Shown: positions 7,808-17,240 of the stretch, piece by piece | How the letters are laid out: every line of letters starts with the position of its first letter | Numbering within the stretch: position 1 is the first letter of the stretch | Assembly: GCF_007846095.1 (NCBI RefSeq) | Contig: NZ_VOEI01000001.1 | Location: forward strand, 124,001-188,000 | From: Mucilaginibacter achroorhodeus | Lineage (GTDB): Bacteria > Bacteroidota > Bacteroidia > Sphingobacteriales > Sphingobacteriaceae | Direction of reading: 5' to 3' | Length of the DNA stretch: 64,000 nt | Notes under the pieces: model-generated | What the model was told of the DNA's origin: nothing | Database searches by the model: none | The model's input: the letters and a program-made list of their open reading frames with translations, nothing else | Translations under genes and position numbers: made by a program

Positions 7808-8563
7808 TTAATAAGTTGTATTTACCGGCAACGTGTTTAAAATGGTATTGATACCGTAGGAAGCGGTATCAGACGTGCTGCTTGAGCGGCCGTAGCTAAA
7901 AATAGTATACGACTTACCATCAAGGATGGTAAAATTTGTAAGCGTCCTGATAGCTTGTGTGGGATTGTTACTTGCCACGATATTGATGTTGTAACTGCCG
8001 GCCGTTACCTCAACAAACTTAGTTGTGCCCTTAAATGGGATCTGTTTAAATGCAGCCGTATCATTCAGTGTGAGGTTAAGTCCTGATGGTATATTGAAGA
8101 TGCCATTAACAAACCTTATTTTCCCCCTGCCATTTGCCGGCTCTGAGGTAGTGTCAGCAGTCAGAACATACGTTAGTGAACTATCAACCTTTAAACCCAT
8201 TATAAACAGGGTAAATGGGACGCCTCTTACTAAACTACGGTTTAAAGTAAGCAGGTTGGTGGGATTAAGGTTGGTAGCAGATTGTACATTACGTATTTGA
8301 AGTGGCGTATCAGCCACATTTATTAAGCTATAACTTGAAATGCTTGGATAACTGTAAACGGCGCTACTTTGTGGAGTAAACCGTGTATATAATTTTATCG
8401 GTTGTACATCCGGACTTAGGTTAGCAATGATAAACCGTGCATTGTTATTTGAACTTGAAACACCGTTTTCTTTACCGCACGAGCTTAGCAACGGAAGCAC
8501 CATAACACCTACCACACATAGGAGCAGGTAAACCATTAAACTGCTTTTGTTTTTATTTGCCAT
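7808..8563 (-). CDS. DUF4397 lipoprotein
   Basis: A hydrophobic N-terminus ends in the lipobox LLSSC (Cys29), so the protein should be lipid-anchored, probably in the outer membrane. The mature part has the DUF4397 pattern of repeated beta-sandwich motifs: RFIANLSPDVQPIKLYTRF at the start and later GKIRFVNGIFNIPSGLNLTLND. The function of DUF4397 proteins is unknown; they are common in Bacteroidota envelopes. It lies 5 bp downstream of a second DUF4397 lipoprotein gene, and the two form an operon and probably arose by duplication. Confidence 0.82.
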   Translation of the reverse strand: MANKNKSSLMVYLLLCVVGVMVLPLLSSCGKENGVSSSNNNARFIIANLSPDVQPIKLYTRFTPQSSAVYSYPSISSYSLINVADTPLQIRNVQSATNLNPTNLLTLNRSLVRGVPFTLFIMGLKVDSSLTYVLTADTTSEPANGRGKIRFVNGIFNIPSGLNLTLNDTAAFKQIPFKGTTKFVEVTAGSYNINIVASNNPTQAIRTLTNFTILDGKSYTIFSYGRSSSTSDTASYGINTILNTLPVNTTY

Positions 8564-8568
8564 GCCTG

Positions 8569-9261
8569 TTAGTTATCGTTAAGGGTAAGCCCAGTTGCGT
8601 TAGTTGTTGGGCTGGTAGTTAAATTACTTCTCAGGAATATTGTATATGCCCGCCTTGGCGTTAAAAGCCAAATGTCGTCACTTATCAACGAAGCCGCGCT
8701 ATGCGCGATACCTGCTTTATAAATTCGTATATGCCTGCGACTGCCCGATCCTGTTGCGAAATAAGGGGAAATAGATTTAAAGCTGATATTTGTGAAAGCC
8801 AGGGTATCACCCACAGTAACGTCTACATTCCCCACACTTGGAGAGGTATGCGCAACGCGTACCAATAAGGTGTCTTTTGCAGCACTGCTTAATGTATCTA
8901 CAAATGCAAAAGCCTGTTCGGCCGAATTACCGGCTATATAAAAAGAATAGCGTTTGCCACTATCTAAAGCTAAGGGTACATTAAAAAGCACATCGGGCCG
9001 GCCAGCCTTGCGTGCCTGGTAATTTTGCAGGCCAACCAATGTATTGATAGGCCCGGAAGAACCTAATGGATACAAAAAGTTTGTGGTATTAACCCTGCTG
9101 CCGTTCACGTAAACATTTACCGTGTCCACCGTAGCATTTACCAGGTTAACGGTTGTTGTTTGTCTTATACCTGTGCTATCATCCCCCTTTTTACAGGCAG
9201 TAATAAAAGCGCTTATGGCAACAATTACAGCAATAAGTGTCCGGTTTAATTTCATCATCAA
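8569..9261 (-). CDS. DUF4397 lipoprotein
   Basis: The first of two adjacent DUF4397 genes. A signal peptide ends in the lipobox FITAC (Cys23), followed by a short charged linker (KKGDDSTG). The body shows TVNLVNATVDTVNVYVNGSRVN and LLVRVAHTSPSVGNVDVTVGD, typical of the DUF4397 beta fold. Translation may begin at the third Met. It shares only weak similarity with its downstream neighbour, so the duplication is old or the pair was assembled. No function can be given beyond a surface or periplasmic lipoprotein. Confidence 0.8.
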   Translation of the reverse strand: MMMKLNRTLIAVIVAISAFITACKKGDDSTGIRQTTTVNLVNATVDTVNVYVNGSRVNTTNFLYPLGSSGPINTLVGLQNYQARKAGRPDVLFNVPLALDSGKRYSFYIAGNSAEQAFAFVDTLSSAAKDTLLVRVAHTSPSVGNVDVTVGDTLAFTNISFKSISPYFATGSGSRRHIRIYKAGIAHSAASLISDDIWLLTPRRAYTIFLRSNLTTSPTTNATGLTLNDN

Positions 9262-9313
9262 AAGCAGATGCTATATAACTCAATAATAGCAACAAATGTT
9301 ATATGGTGGTTAC

Positions 9314-9344
9314 AAAAAAGTCCGGTTGGAGCCGGACTTTTTTT
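9314..9344. terminator. Strong bidirectional terminator behind dnaN
   Basis: A perfect stem AAAAAAGTCCGG / CCGGACTTTTTT with a 6-base loop is present. T-runs occur on both strands. It lies downstream of dnaN and upstream of the DUF4397 pair, so it mainly ends the dnaN transcript. Confidence 0.85.
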
Positions 9345-9345
9345 A

Positions 9346-9417
9346 GTGATTAGAGATCAATTTTCTTGTCGAATCAAATACCTAATCACTAATCTCTGAT
9401 TAACCAATTAACTAACT
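9346..9417. repeat. Inverted heptamer arrays behind dnaN
   Basis: Left units GTGATTA and GAGATCA (9346-9359) face right units TAATCAC, TAATCTC, TGATTAA and CCAATTA (9383-9410). The period is 7 bp and the arms are partly complementary. The array ends at the dnaN stop codon. Confidence 0.65.
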
Positions 9418-10540
9418 ACGCATAGCTATTCAGCATAACCGGCATCACCAGCATTAATATATCTTCATTCTCGTCGCCGCCTTGTGGCAGTAATAAACCG
9501 GCACGGTTAGGGGTTGACATTTCAAGCGATACTTCCTCACAATTTAAGTTCTTAAGCATCTCTATCAGGAAACGGGCGTTAAAGCCGATTTCCAAGTCGT
9601 CGCCTTCATATTGGCAAGACAAACGCTCATGGGCTTCGTTAGCGAAATCGATATCTTCTGATGAAATATTCAACTCACTGCCACTTATCTTTAAACGCAC
9701 CTGGTGAGTGGTTTTGTTGGCATAAATAGCCACACGGCTCAACGAGCCCAGGAAAGCCAACCGATCTATAGCCAACTTATTTGGGTTTTCCTTAGGAATA
9801 ACCGCTTCATAATCAGGGTAACGCTCATCGATTAAACGACAAACCAGGTTGATATTGCCAAATTTGAAGAAGGCACTGGTATTGTTATATTCTACTGAAA
9901 CGTTAACATCATCGGCCGGTAAAGCTGATTTTAACAATGTTAAAGCCTTTTTAGGCAGGATGAAAGACGTTGTGCTTTCTGCTTTGGCATCTTTACGGCG
10001 GTAGCGCACCAGTTTGTGCGCATCGGTAGCCACAAATGTTAGTGATGATGTGGTTAACTGGCAAAATACACCCGTCATGGCTGGGCGCAGTTCATCGTTA
10101 CTTACCGCAAATATGGTTTTGTTAATAGCCTCGCCTAAAACAGAAGCCGGCAGGTTTACCGATGAGGCATTTTCAACAACCGGGATCTTCGGGAAATCTT
10201 CGCCGTTTTCTCCGCTGAGTTTATATTTACCGTCACCAGCGCTTATCTCGATAGCAAAAGTGCTGTCATCAACCGAAAAAGCTACAGGCTGCTCCGGTAA
10301 AGATTTAAGCGTATCTAACAGTATGCGTGATGGAATTGCAATACGGCCGTTCTCTTTCGCTTCTACCGCAAGCGACGTGGTCATGCTGGTTTGCAGGTCG
10401 GTAGCAGAAATAGTCAAGTTCCCGTCTTTGATCTCAAACAAAAAGTTCTCCAGTATAGGCAATACGGTACTGTTGCTCAGCGCGCCGCTTACCGACTGTA
10501 ACTGTTTGAGTAGTGTTGATGTGGAAACAATAAATCTCAT
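9416..10540 (-). CDS. dnaN: DNA polymerase III sliding clamp (beta subunit)
   Basis: The 374-residue protein has the three-domain clamp fold. It starts MRFIVSTSTLLKQLQSVSGAL and contains the conserved TVLPILENFL and FVATDAHKLVRYRR segments. The C-terminal peptide (LVMLVMPVMLNSYA-like, ending MLNSYA) matches the family. As a dimer it encircles DNA and tethers polymerase III. The gene is monocistronic, with a strong terminator behind it. A TACTTTAG sequence about 30 bases upstream may be its -7 box. No dnaA or recF lies next to it, so this is not an obvious replication origin. Confidence 0.96.
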   Translation of the reverse strand: MRFIVSTSTLLKQLQSVSGALSNSTVLPILENFLFEIKDGNLTISATDLQTSMTTSLAVEAKENGRIAIPSRILLDTLKSLPEQPVAFSVDDSTFAIEISAGDGKYKLSGENGEDFPKIPVVENASSVNLPASVLGEAINKTIFAVSNDELRPAMTGVFCQLTTSSLTFVATDAHKLVRYRRKDAKAESTTSFILPKKALTLLKSALPADDVNVSVEYNNTSAFFKFGNINLVCRLIDERYPDYEAVIPKENPNKLAIDRLAFLGSLSRVAIYANKTTHQVRLKISGSELNISSEDIDFANEAHERLSCQYEGDDLEIGFNARFLIEMLKNLNCEEVSLEMSTPNRAGLLLPQGGDENEDILMLVMPVMLNSYA

Positions 10541-10654
10541 ATGATATAACGTTTATCTTATTCTTTCTAAAGTATCTTGGCCTCTCGTGCCTGTCATCAA
10601 CCCTTAATTTGACAGGGTGACTTGAGGTGTAAGGTGCTACCAAAAGTAAAAAAT

Positions 10655-13060
10655 TTAATGAGCATACTTTCGCCTGCGCAGATAATGTTGAAAAATAGCA
10701 AATATCAACACTAAGGCTATCGGCACTATGTTATTAACCAACTGCCAGAACAACTTTTCCTGGCGAATGCGGGCACGGTTCAGAAGCCGCATCTGTATCT
10801 CTTTAGACCTTAAAGTAATAAGGCCGGAGTCGTCCGTCATGTAATCGGCTATGTTAAGCAGCAGGTTTTTATTACCATAAGTTTGGCGGGTGTAACGGTC
10901 ATAATCCAGCGGAAATGGCGAGCCATCGGCACTTACCTGATTACGCAGGATATCGCCGTCGCTTAGAACGATCATTTTGGTGGGTTTACTTTGCTGCAAT
11001 GGTTGTACCTTATCGGTGATCCCCTCCGGCACCGGGCGGTTCCTGAAATCAGAAATAAACTCACCTTCAAGTAAAACGCCCGTTATTTTCGGCTGACTTT
11101 GAAACTCTTTAGGATCAGGCTCCTGCTCTAAAGACCGTAGCGACAACATGTGAGGTGCGTTCAATTTTTTATTATAAGGCGAAGAGGTCAATAGCACCGT
11201 CGCCTTTATATTTTTAGCACCCACCACATCAATGGTGCTTGCAAACTGGCTGCTGATGCCATCCAGGTTTTTTACGATAGGATGCTTTGCAAATGGCAAA
11301 AAAACCGGGTTAAACAACCATGGCAGCATTTGTATCTGCGGCTGCCCACCTGCGTTGCCGGTGGTCACGGGTATCTGCGAGCAATTCATATCGGCCAGCA
11401 GGTCATAATTGATGCGCACGCCATAATTAAAAAGCTGATCGTCTAAATTCAGTTGCTTGTTAAATGCCAATTGGTCTTCGCCTTTATTGCGCAGGCTATC
11501 CAATTCGGCGCTCACCTGGTCAATTGCCCATAGCACGCGACCGCCGCGCATAATAAACTGATCGAGCTTAAATTTTTCTGCTTCGGTAAATGCTTTGTCG
11601 GGTTTGGGGATAACCAGCAAACTTATCTTGGTTAAACTATCAAAAGGTATAGTTGCCAGGTTTACACGGCCTACCAAATAGCCGTCACTCAAGCTTTGCA
11701 TGGCACCGTTTAGCTCACGGTCTTTCAATTCGTTGTGGCCCTCGGTAAAACCAATGCGTTGCATGCCGCCATTGGTTACTTTTTTTATAGCCGATGTAAA
11801 TGCGTACTCCAAATTTTGAATAGAATTGTTCAGCACCTCATCCGGGCTCAGATTTACATTGCTTTGCGTTTCCAACAGCTTAACGGGTACGCTTTTGTTG
11901 CTATAGCTCACCAACGCAAATGGTATGATCAGTTTTTGAGATACGCCATCATCTGTTTTAACGCTCAGGTTTTGGGGCTCTATACCTTTTCGCTGCAACT
12001 CATCAAGTTTTTGGTTTTGCTGCTCCTGGTTAAGGCCGCTTAACGGTTCGATAAATTCAAATTGCAGATCGTTATTATTGCTATACGCTTGCAGATCGCT
12101 CAGCATATCTTTTACCGAAGTTTGAAGACGCTTCATCCCACCAGGAAAGTTATCACCTTGCAAAAACACTGTTACCTTAACCGTGCCGGGCAATTTTTGC
12201 ATGATGTTGCGGCTGATAGGCGATATAGTGAAACGTTTCTCCTTAGTGAAATCAAACCGGCTAAAATACTTTGTAGATAATAAGGTAAGTGCAAGCACTC
12301 CTCCAAATACAGTTAGAAATGCCGTATTCACAAATTTCCTTTTTAGCTGGCGGTGCAGTACGTAAAGTGTAAGCCAGATGAAAAGGGCTATCAGTACCAG
12401 AAAATACATCAGATCGCGCGTATCTAACACACCCCGACTGATGGAATTATAATGCTCGGTAATGCCTAAATTTTGCAGGCCGAGGTTTTGCAATGAAAGG
12501 ATGGTACTTAACGAATCGAAGCCGCTATAAAAGAAGAAGCATAGGAAAACAGCAATGGTAAAGGCTATTACCTGCGTTTTACTTACCGATGAGGCAAAAA
12601 CGCCTATCGCCGTGAAAACAGCGCCTAATAAAAACAAACCGATGTAAGAGCCTATAACCGCACCAGTATCAATATTCCCCTGCGGCGTGCCCAATGTTGA
12701 CACACTGAAATAATAAACCAATGTAGGTACCAATGCGAACAGAACGATGACCACCCCTGCCAGGTACTTACCTAACACGATCTGAAAATTGGTGAGCGGG
12801 CGGGTAAGCAGCAGTTCAAAAGTACCCTCCTTACGTTCTTCTGCTAACGAGCGCATGGTTATGGCCGGCACCAGGAACATAAAAAGGTAAGGCGCAGTGC
12901 TGAACAAACTATCTAAACCGGCGTAGCCATAGGCCAGAATGCTGGTGTCCGGAAATACCCAAAGGAACAAGCCAAGCACCAGTAAGAACACGCCAATGGT
13001 AATATACGCTACTAACGAACTGAGGTAAGTTGTAATTTCTTTCTTAAGGATGCTAAGCAC
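10655..13060 (-). CDS. GldF-GldG fusion: gliding/T9SS ABC transporter permease plus GldG domain
   Basis: Residues 1-240 form an ABC-2 type permease like GldF, with six hydrophobic segments and the conserved RSLAEERKEGTFELLLTRPL. From about 245 a new membrane segment opens a GldG-like periplasmic region (RFTISPISRNIMQKLPGTVKVTVFL). It ends in a last membrane helix and a basic tail (HYLRRRKYAH). In Flavobacterium GldF and GldG are separate proteins working with the ATPase GldA, needed for gliding and linked to type IX secretion; a single 801-residue chain means both are fused here. No gldA is in the window. The frame is continuous, so this is a true fusion and not an assembly join. Confidence 0.87.
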   Translation of the reverse strand: MLSILKKEITTYLSSLVAYITIGVFLLVLGLFLWVFPDTSILAYGYAGLDSLFSTAPYLFMFLVPAITMRSLAEERKEGTFELLLTRPLTNFQIVLGKYLAGVVIVLFALVPTLVYYFSVSTLGTPQGNIDTGAVIGSYIGLFLLGAVFTAIGVFASSVSKTQVIAFTIAVFLCFFFYSGFDSLSTILSLQNLGLQNLGITEHYNSISRGVLDTRDLMYFLVLIALFIWLTLYVLHRQLKRKFVNTAFLTVFGGVLALTLLSTKYFSRFDFTKEKRFTISPISRNIMQKLPGTVKVTVFLQGDNFPGGMKRLQTSVKDMLSDLQAYSNNNDLQFEFIEPLSGLNQEQQNQKLDELQRKGIEPQNLSVKTDDGVSQKLIIPFALVSYSNKSVPVKLLETQSNVNLSPDEVLNNSIQNLEYAFTSAIKKVTNGGMQRIGFTEGHNELKDRELNGAMQSLSDGYLVGRVNLATIPFDSLTKISLLVIPKPDKAFTEAEKFKLDQFIMRGGRVLWAIDQVSAELDSLRNKGEDQLAFNKQLNLDDQLFNYGVRINYDLLADMNCSQIPVTTGNAGGQPQIQMLPWLFNPVFLPFAKHPIVKNLDGISSQFASTIDVVGAKNIKATVLLTSSPYNKKLNAPHMLSLRSLEQEPDPKEFQSQPKITGVLLEGEFISDFRNRPVPEGITDKVQPLQQSKPTKMIVLSDGDILRNQVSADGSPFPLDYDRYTRQTYGNKNLLLNIADYMTDDSGLITLRSKEIQMRLLNRARIRQEKLFWQLVNNIVPIALVLIFAIFQHYLRRRKYAH

Positions 13061-13178
13061 TTTTTATAAGGGATATGTATTAAAACGGTAAAGTTACAAA
13101 TTGGCGGTTATTTAAAAGTTGATTATATATCAAACATTTAAGGTCTTTAACTTCTTTTCTGGGTATATCTACCTCTAC

Positions 13179-14297
13179 ATGTCCATAAAAATTAAAGATC
13201 AACCTTTTTACATCCAGGCCACTGCCGTATTATTCGGTTTAATATTGGTGGTTTATGCACTGAATATCTTGGGCGAGATACTGGTGCCGCTTGCTTTTGC
13301 TGTTTTCCTCTCTATACTGCTTAATCCGCTTTGCAACAAATTGCAGCAGTTGAAAGTACCTAAGGTGCTTTCCATTGTCATAGCCATGCTTATCATGATC
13401 TTATCAGTGTTGCTGGTATTTTATTTCCTGTCTACTCAGATCGTACAATTTGGTGATTCACTGCCTATGCTTCAAAAAAAGTTTGAGAGTATTACCGCTG
13501 ATCTTAAAAACTGGATACAGAGCTCATTTGGCGTTACGCTTGCTAAGCAGGAACAAATGATCAAGGATGCTTTGAACAGCAGCCAGGCCATGGTGGGCAA
13601 AACGCTCAATAGCGTGCTGGGCATACTATCTGTAGTTTTCCTGTTACCCGTTTATATATTTTTGATGCTTTTTTACAAAACGCTCATCCTCAACTTCCTG
13701 TACGAGGTTTTTGCCGAAGAAAACTCTAAAAAAGTAAGCGAAGTACTTACCGAAACTAAAACCGCTATACAAAGCTATATTGTTGGTTTGTTAATAGAGA
13801 TGATCATAGTAGCGGCCATGAATTCTGCTGCCTTAATGCTGCTTGGCGTTAAGTATGGTATCTTGATCGGCTGTATCGGCGCTATCCTTAACCTTATCCC
13901 CTATTTAGGTGGCATTATTGCCATAGCGCTGCCTGTGTTAATGGCTACAATTACTAAAGATGGATACTCGACCCAATTAGGAGTAGTTATAGCATACATC
14001 GTTATACAGTTTATCGATAATAATATCCTGGTGCCGCGTATTGTATCTTCAAAAGTGCAGATAAACGCATTAATGTCTATCGTGGTGGTGCTATTAGGTA
14101 ATCAGTTATGGGGCATTTCAGGCATGTTCTTATCCATCCCTTTTGTTGCCGTATTAAAAATTGTATTTGATCGTATAGAACCTCTTAAGCCCTGGGGCAA
14201 ATTGCTTGGCGATAATGTGCCAACCAAACAAGTGGTAGAGATATGGCGAAGCAGGAGAAAAGCTGCAATAGTATCAGGGGTGAAAGACAAAGGATAA
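13179..14297 (+). CDS. AI-2E family transporter (UPF0118)
   Basis: The protein of about 372 residues has eight hydrophobic segments and the family motifs PLAFAVFLSILLNPLCNKL near the N-terminus and IGAILNLIPYLGGIIAIALP near residue 250. The C-terminal DNNILVPRIVSSKVQINAL is also typical. Members export autoinducer-2 (TqsA) or act as sodium/proton or lithium antiporters; the substrate here is unknown. I chose the ATG at 13179 (MSIKIKDQ), because the longer frame from 13119 adds an unlikely hydrophobic leader. It is divergent from the GldF-GldG gene across a short spacer. Confidence 0.88.
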   Translation: MSIKIKDQPFYIQATAVLFGLILVVYALNILGEILVPLAFAVFLSILLNPLCNKLQQLKVPKVLSIVIAMLIMILSVLLVFYFLSTQIVQFGDSLPMLQKKFESITADLKNWIQSSFGVTLAKQEQMIKDALNSSQAMVGKTLNSVLGILSVVFLLPVYIFLMLFYKTLILNFLYEVFAEENSKKVSEVLTETKTAIQSYIVGLLIEMIIVAAMNSAALMLLGVKYGILIGCIGAILNLIPYLGGIIAIALPVLMATITKDGYSTQLGVVIAYIVIQFIDNNILVPRIVSSKVQINALMSIVVVLLGNQLWGISGMFLSIPFVAVLKIVFDRIEPLKPWGKLLGDNVPTKQVVEIWRSRRKAAIVSGVKDKG

Positions 14298-14330
14298 AAA
14301 GATCAGGGACAAAAGATAAAAAGATTTCAA
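14283..14330. repeat. Degenerate 7-bp-period array at 3-prime end of the AI-2E gene
   Basis: Purine-rich units AAAGACA, AAGGATA, AAAAGAT, CAGGGAC, AAAAGAT follow one another with a 7-bp period. The first units overlap the last codons of the transporter gene. A weaker pyrimidine-rich stretch lies past the terminator at 14385-14420. Confidence 0.5.
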
Positions 14331-14341
14331 ATTACAGTAAT

Positions 14342-14380
14342 AAAGCAAAGGCCTCAACATTAAGTTGAGGCCTTTGCTTT
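14342..14380. terminator. Bidirectional terminator between convergent genes
   Basis: A perfect 17-bp stem (14342-14358 with 14364-14380, core AAGCAAAGGCCTCAAC) encloses a 5-base loop. It lies between the AI-2E transporter gene and the M16 peptidase gene and can serve both. Confidence 0.85.
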
Positions 14381-14422
14381 GTCGAGTCATTTCTCTTTCG
14401 TCCAATGTCTTTTATCAGAACA

Positions 14423-15757
14423 TTAATGATTAACCGGGTTGTCAGCTTTTTTTAGCGTTCCATTGGTAAACAGTATCGGATTCACCTTTTTAGTATCGCC
14501 CTGGTAAACCCAAATGATGTTACCAATGTACTTTCTGAAAGCATCGCTTACTTGTGTTGGCGTTAATTTCTTAACGTCATCAGCAAGTGTTAATGAGCGC
14601 CTCCAGTTATTGTGCAACACCTCATTAGCTACTAATGAACCTGCCTGTGCGGTATTGGTCTCGTTTTTATAGTAGAAACCGGTAAGATAGGTAACTTTCA
14701 TGTTGGCTACATCGGCAGCATCAAAGCCATTGTTTTTGATACGGTCGACCAGTTTGTCAAACACGGCTATGTATTTATCGGGCTGCGTGGTTGATACCGA
14801 GAATTTAGCTACCGAAGTAGATCCCACGCTGAACCATGATTGCGGCGCGTATGATAAACCATTATTTGTGCGTACATCCAGGAAGTGTTTATCAGCAAAA
14901 ATGCGCATGGCCACGTTAAAGGCATCAAAATCAGGCGTACCTGGTGCCGGGCCGCTGGTTACACCTTCAACATAATTAGTTGCCAGCTCGCGGTTCTCTG
15001 CCGAAAATGTGTTTTTATACACCCTGAAAAATGATTTTTTCATCTCGTAAGGTGCTCCCTGTTTAATGGAGCTAAGCAATCCTTTAATTTTTGCTTCTAT
15101 GTCGGCACGGTTAAGATCAGCTACCACCACGATAACCATGCGAGACCTGGTTAAAATTGACTGGTAATATTTCTTGGTTTCCTCAGCGGTAAGTGCCTTT
15201 ATTGTTTCGGGCGTACCGTTAGGATTTTTTGCATAGTCCCTGCCGGCGAAAGCTACTTTATCAGCGTATTGATCGATAGCATAATCCGGGTCCGAATCCT
15301 GCGATTTAAGGTTGTTGATCTGGTCTTGCTTGATGCGTTCAAATTCTTTAACATCAAACTTAGGCATAGTAATAGCCTCTACATAAAGCGGCCATGCTTT
15401 AGGAAGATCGCTCTTAATGCAGTTAACTTTTATCACCGAATAATTTTTAACTGCCATACCATACACGGCAGCGCTAATTTTATCCAGTTGGTTCTTAAAA
15501 TCGTTTTTATCACGCTTAAGTGTACCGCACTCGCTAAGGGCATTCATGGCCATCGCCTCAATACCGGCCTTATCGGCAGGGTAGTTTTGTACACCACCTT
15601 TAATAACGGTTTGTATCTCTACAATATCGTTACCGCTGGGTTGTACAATAACCTTTACGCCGTCAACCGTCATTTCATAAGCCTTTTGCTGGGCAAAGGC
15701 CGGGCTTGCGCCGGTTGTGGCAGCGGCAAGCAATAACAGGTATATATTTTTTTTCAT
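14423..15757 (-). CDS. M16 peptidase-like protein, non-catalytic partner
   Basis: A signal peptide (LLLLAAATTGASPAFAQ) precedes an M16 fold of about 420 residues. The place where active M16 enzymes carry HxxEH reads AGIEAMAMNALSECGT, so the zinc site is missing. The later NGLSYAPQSWFSVG and ETNTAQAGSLVANE regions are well kept. In M16B systems one active and one inactive subunit form a clam-shell dimer. The gene directly follows an M16 gene with an intact HxxEH (18-bp gap), which fits this arrangement. The protein should be periplasmic. Confidence 0.85.
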   Translation of the reverse strand: MKKNIYLLLLAAATTGASPAFAQQKAYEMTVDGVKVIVQPSGNDIVEIQTVIKGGVQNYPADKAGIEAMAMNALSECGTLKRDKNDFKNQLDKISAAVYGMAVKNYSVIKVNCIKSDLPKAWPLYVEAITMPKFDVKEFERIKQDQINNLKSQDSDPDYAIDQYADKVAFAGRDYAKNPNGTPETIKALTAEETKKYYQSILTRSRMVIVVVADLNRADIEAKIKGLLSSIKQGAPYEMKKSFFRVYKNTFSAENRELATNYVEGVTSGPAPGTPDFDAFNVAMRIFADKHFLDVRTNNGLSYAPQSWFSVGSTSVAKFSVSTTQPDKYIAVFDKLVDRIKNNGFDAADVANMKVTYLTGFYYKNETNTAQAGSLVANEVLHNNWRRSLTLADDVKKLTPTQVSDAFRKYIGNIIWVYQGDTKKVNPILFTNGTLKKADNPVNH

Positions 15758-15775
15758 CTTGATGTTCAGTTTAGA

Positions 15776-17155
15776 TTATTTAACCACAAAAAATGATTGC
15801 ACATTGGCAGCCTTGCTGATTTCAGGCGTTAAAATGATACCGGCAACCATAGGCTTACCAACTACATAAGTGTTCATGTATTTGGCGATGTCAGCACGGG
15901 TAATTTTCTGGTAGTTATCTGTTAGATCGGTATAGTAATTTAACGACGTGCTGCACCACTGGTAACTTAGTTGAGATGGAATTGATGATGGTTTTTCCAT
16001 AGCGCGACTATGATCGCGCAGCAGGATAGCCTTTGCATCAGCCAGTTGTTCATCTGTGTAATAATCTGGCCTGCCCCAAATACTCATCTGATTCTTGATC
16101 TCCTCGTAACATTCTTTAAGCTTGGTTGGGTTTGGCACCACAAACAAAGAGATAGGACCGGTATAGTGAGACGTATTGTAGCTAAAGCTTACTGACGATG
16201 CCAGTCCTTTATCAACCAAAGCTTGTTGCAATTTTGATGAGTTTAAACCGATAATGGTTGAAAACACATCGGCAGCAACGGTTGATGCTGAATCAGTCAT
16301 GTACGCCGGGCCTTGCCAATCAATCATGATCATTGGCGTGCGGGCAATAGACATTTCCTTAACAAACGCTACGCTCTTATCCAGCGGCTTAAACGGCGGA
16401 ATAGGATATTTTACATGCGGATCGAAACCGCTGCTTTGCCAGTCGCCAAAGATCTGCTCTGCTTTTTTAAAGGCGTCTTCGTGCTTTACATCACCACAAA
16501 TAGTAAGTAAGCTATTGTTAGGGAAGTAGTATTTATTTTTGATGATCATCATTTTCTCCGGCGTAGCAGAGTTGATAACCTCGTGTATACCGATAGGCAT
16601 TTTGCGGGTGATGAGATCGCCCCAAAGATTTTTATTTACATCGTAATACAACTGAAAACCCGGGCTGCTCTCGTTACGCTGAAATTCGCCATCAACTACA
16701 GGGCGTTCTTTCTGCATATCCTCTTCACGATAGATTGGGAAACGGATAGAGGCGTTCATCAGTTTTAGGCCGGCGTTGAGGCTGTCCTTACCGACGGTGA
16801 AATAATAGTTCACACGCTCAACACTGGTGGTGCCATTCCAGATTGCACCGAGTTCCTGTGTGCGTTTCAAAAATTTTTCCTGTGTAGGATAATCTTTGTT
16901 GGCTTTGAAGAACATGTGCTCAAAGAGGTGCGAAAGGCCACTGTACTCGGGGCCTTCTGTGTATGCACCGTTCTTAACAGCCATTTCAATGGTTGTAAGC
17001 GGCACTTTGCTGTTTTCTATCACAACAACTTCCAGTCCGTTGGGTAGCTTTTTCCAGAAGTAACCTTCGGGAAACCTTGGCTGGGCAACTGCGCAAAACG
17101 AGCCGAACAAGCCCGCAGCAGCAAGGGTTAATAGTTTAGTAATTTTAGAGGTCAT
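15776..17155 (-). CDS. M16 zinc peptidase, catalytic subunit
   Basis: After a signal peptide (LTLAAAGLFGSFCAVAQ) the protein starts like other M16 enzymes (GYFWKKLPNGLEVVVIENSKVPL). It has the inverted zinc motif HLFEH (His76, Glu79, His80) in YSGLSHLFEHMFFK, with a further acidic ligand region around RPVVDGEFQRNES. It should degrade unfolded or small peptides in the periplasm, together with the inactive partner encoded 18 bp downstream. Substrates are unknown. The length of 459 residues is typical of a half-size M16B subunit. Confidence 0.9.
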   Translation of the reverse strand: MTSKITKLLTLAAAGLFGSFCAVAQPRFPEGYFWKKLPNGLEVVVIENSKVPLTTIEMAVKNGAYTEGPEYSGLSHLFEHMFFKANKDYPTQEKFLKRTQELGAIWNGTTSVERVNYYFTVGKDSLNAGLKLMNASIRFPIYREEDMQKERPVVDGEFQRNESSPGFQLYYDVNKNLWGDLITRKMPIGIHEVINSATPEKMMIIKNKYYFPNNSLLTICGDVKHEDAFKKAEQIFGDWQSSGFDPHVKYPIPPFKPLDKSVAFVKEMSIARTPMIMIDWQGPAYMTDSASTVAADVFSTIIGLNSSKLQQALVDKGLASSVSFSYNTSHYTGPISLFVVPNPTKLKECYEEIKNQMSIWGRPDYYTDEQLADAKAILLRDHSRAMEKPSSIPSQLSYQWCSTSLNYYTDLTDNYQKITRADIAKYMNTYVVGKPMVAGIILTPEISKAANVQSFFVVK

Positions 17156-17240
17156 AAAAATTTAAATGATAACATTTAGATGTTGATGCCCCTAATTTAT
17201 TACAATTAACCCTTAAATTAAATTTTTAGTTAAACGAATA

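Noticed and set aside
9416..10540. dnaN as marker of the replication origin
   Set aside because: No dnaA, recF or cluster of DnaA-box-like sequences is visible around it.
10014..10544. A 176-codon open frame on the plus strand opposite dnaN
   Set aside because: It mirrors dnaN codons exactly, and its protein is low-complexity Ser/Leu/Val-rich, as expected for a shadow frame.
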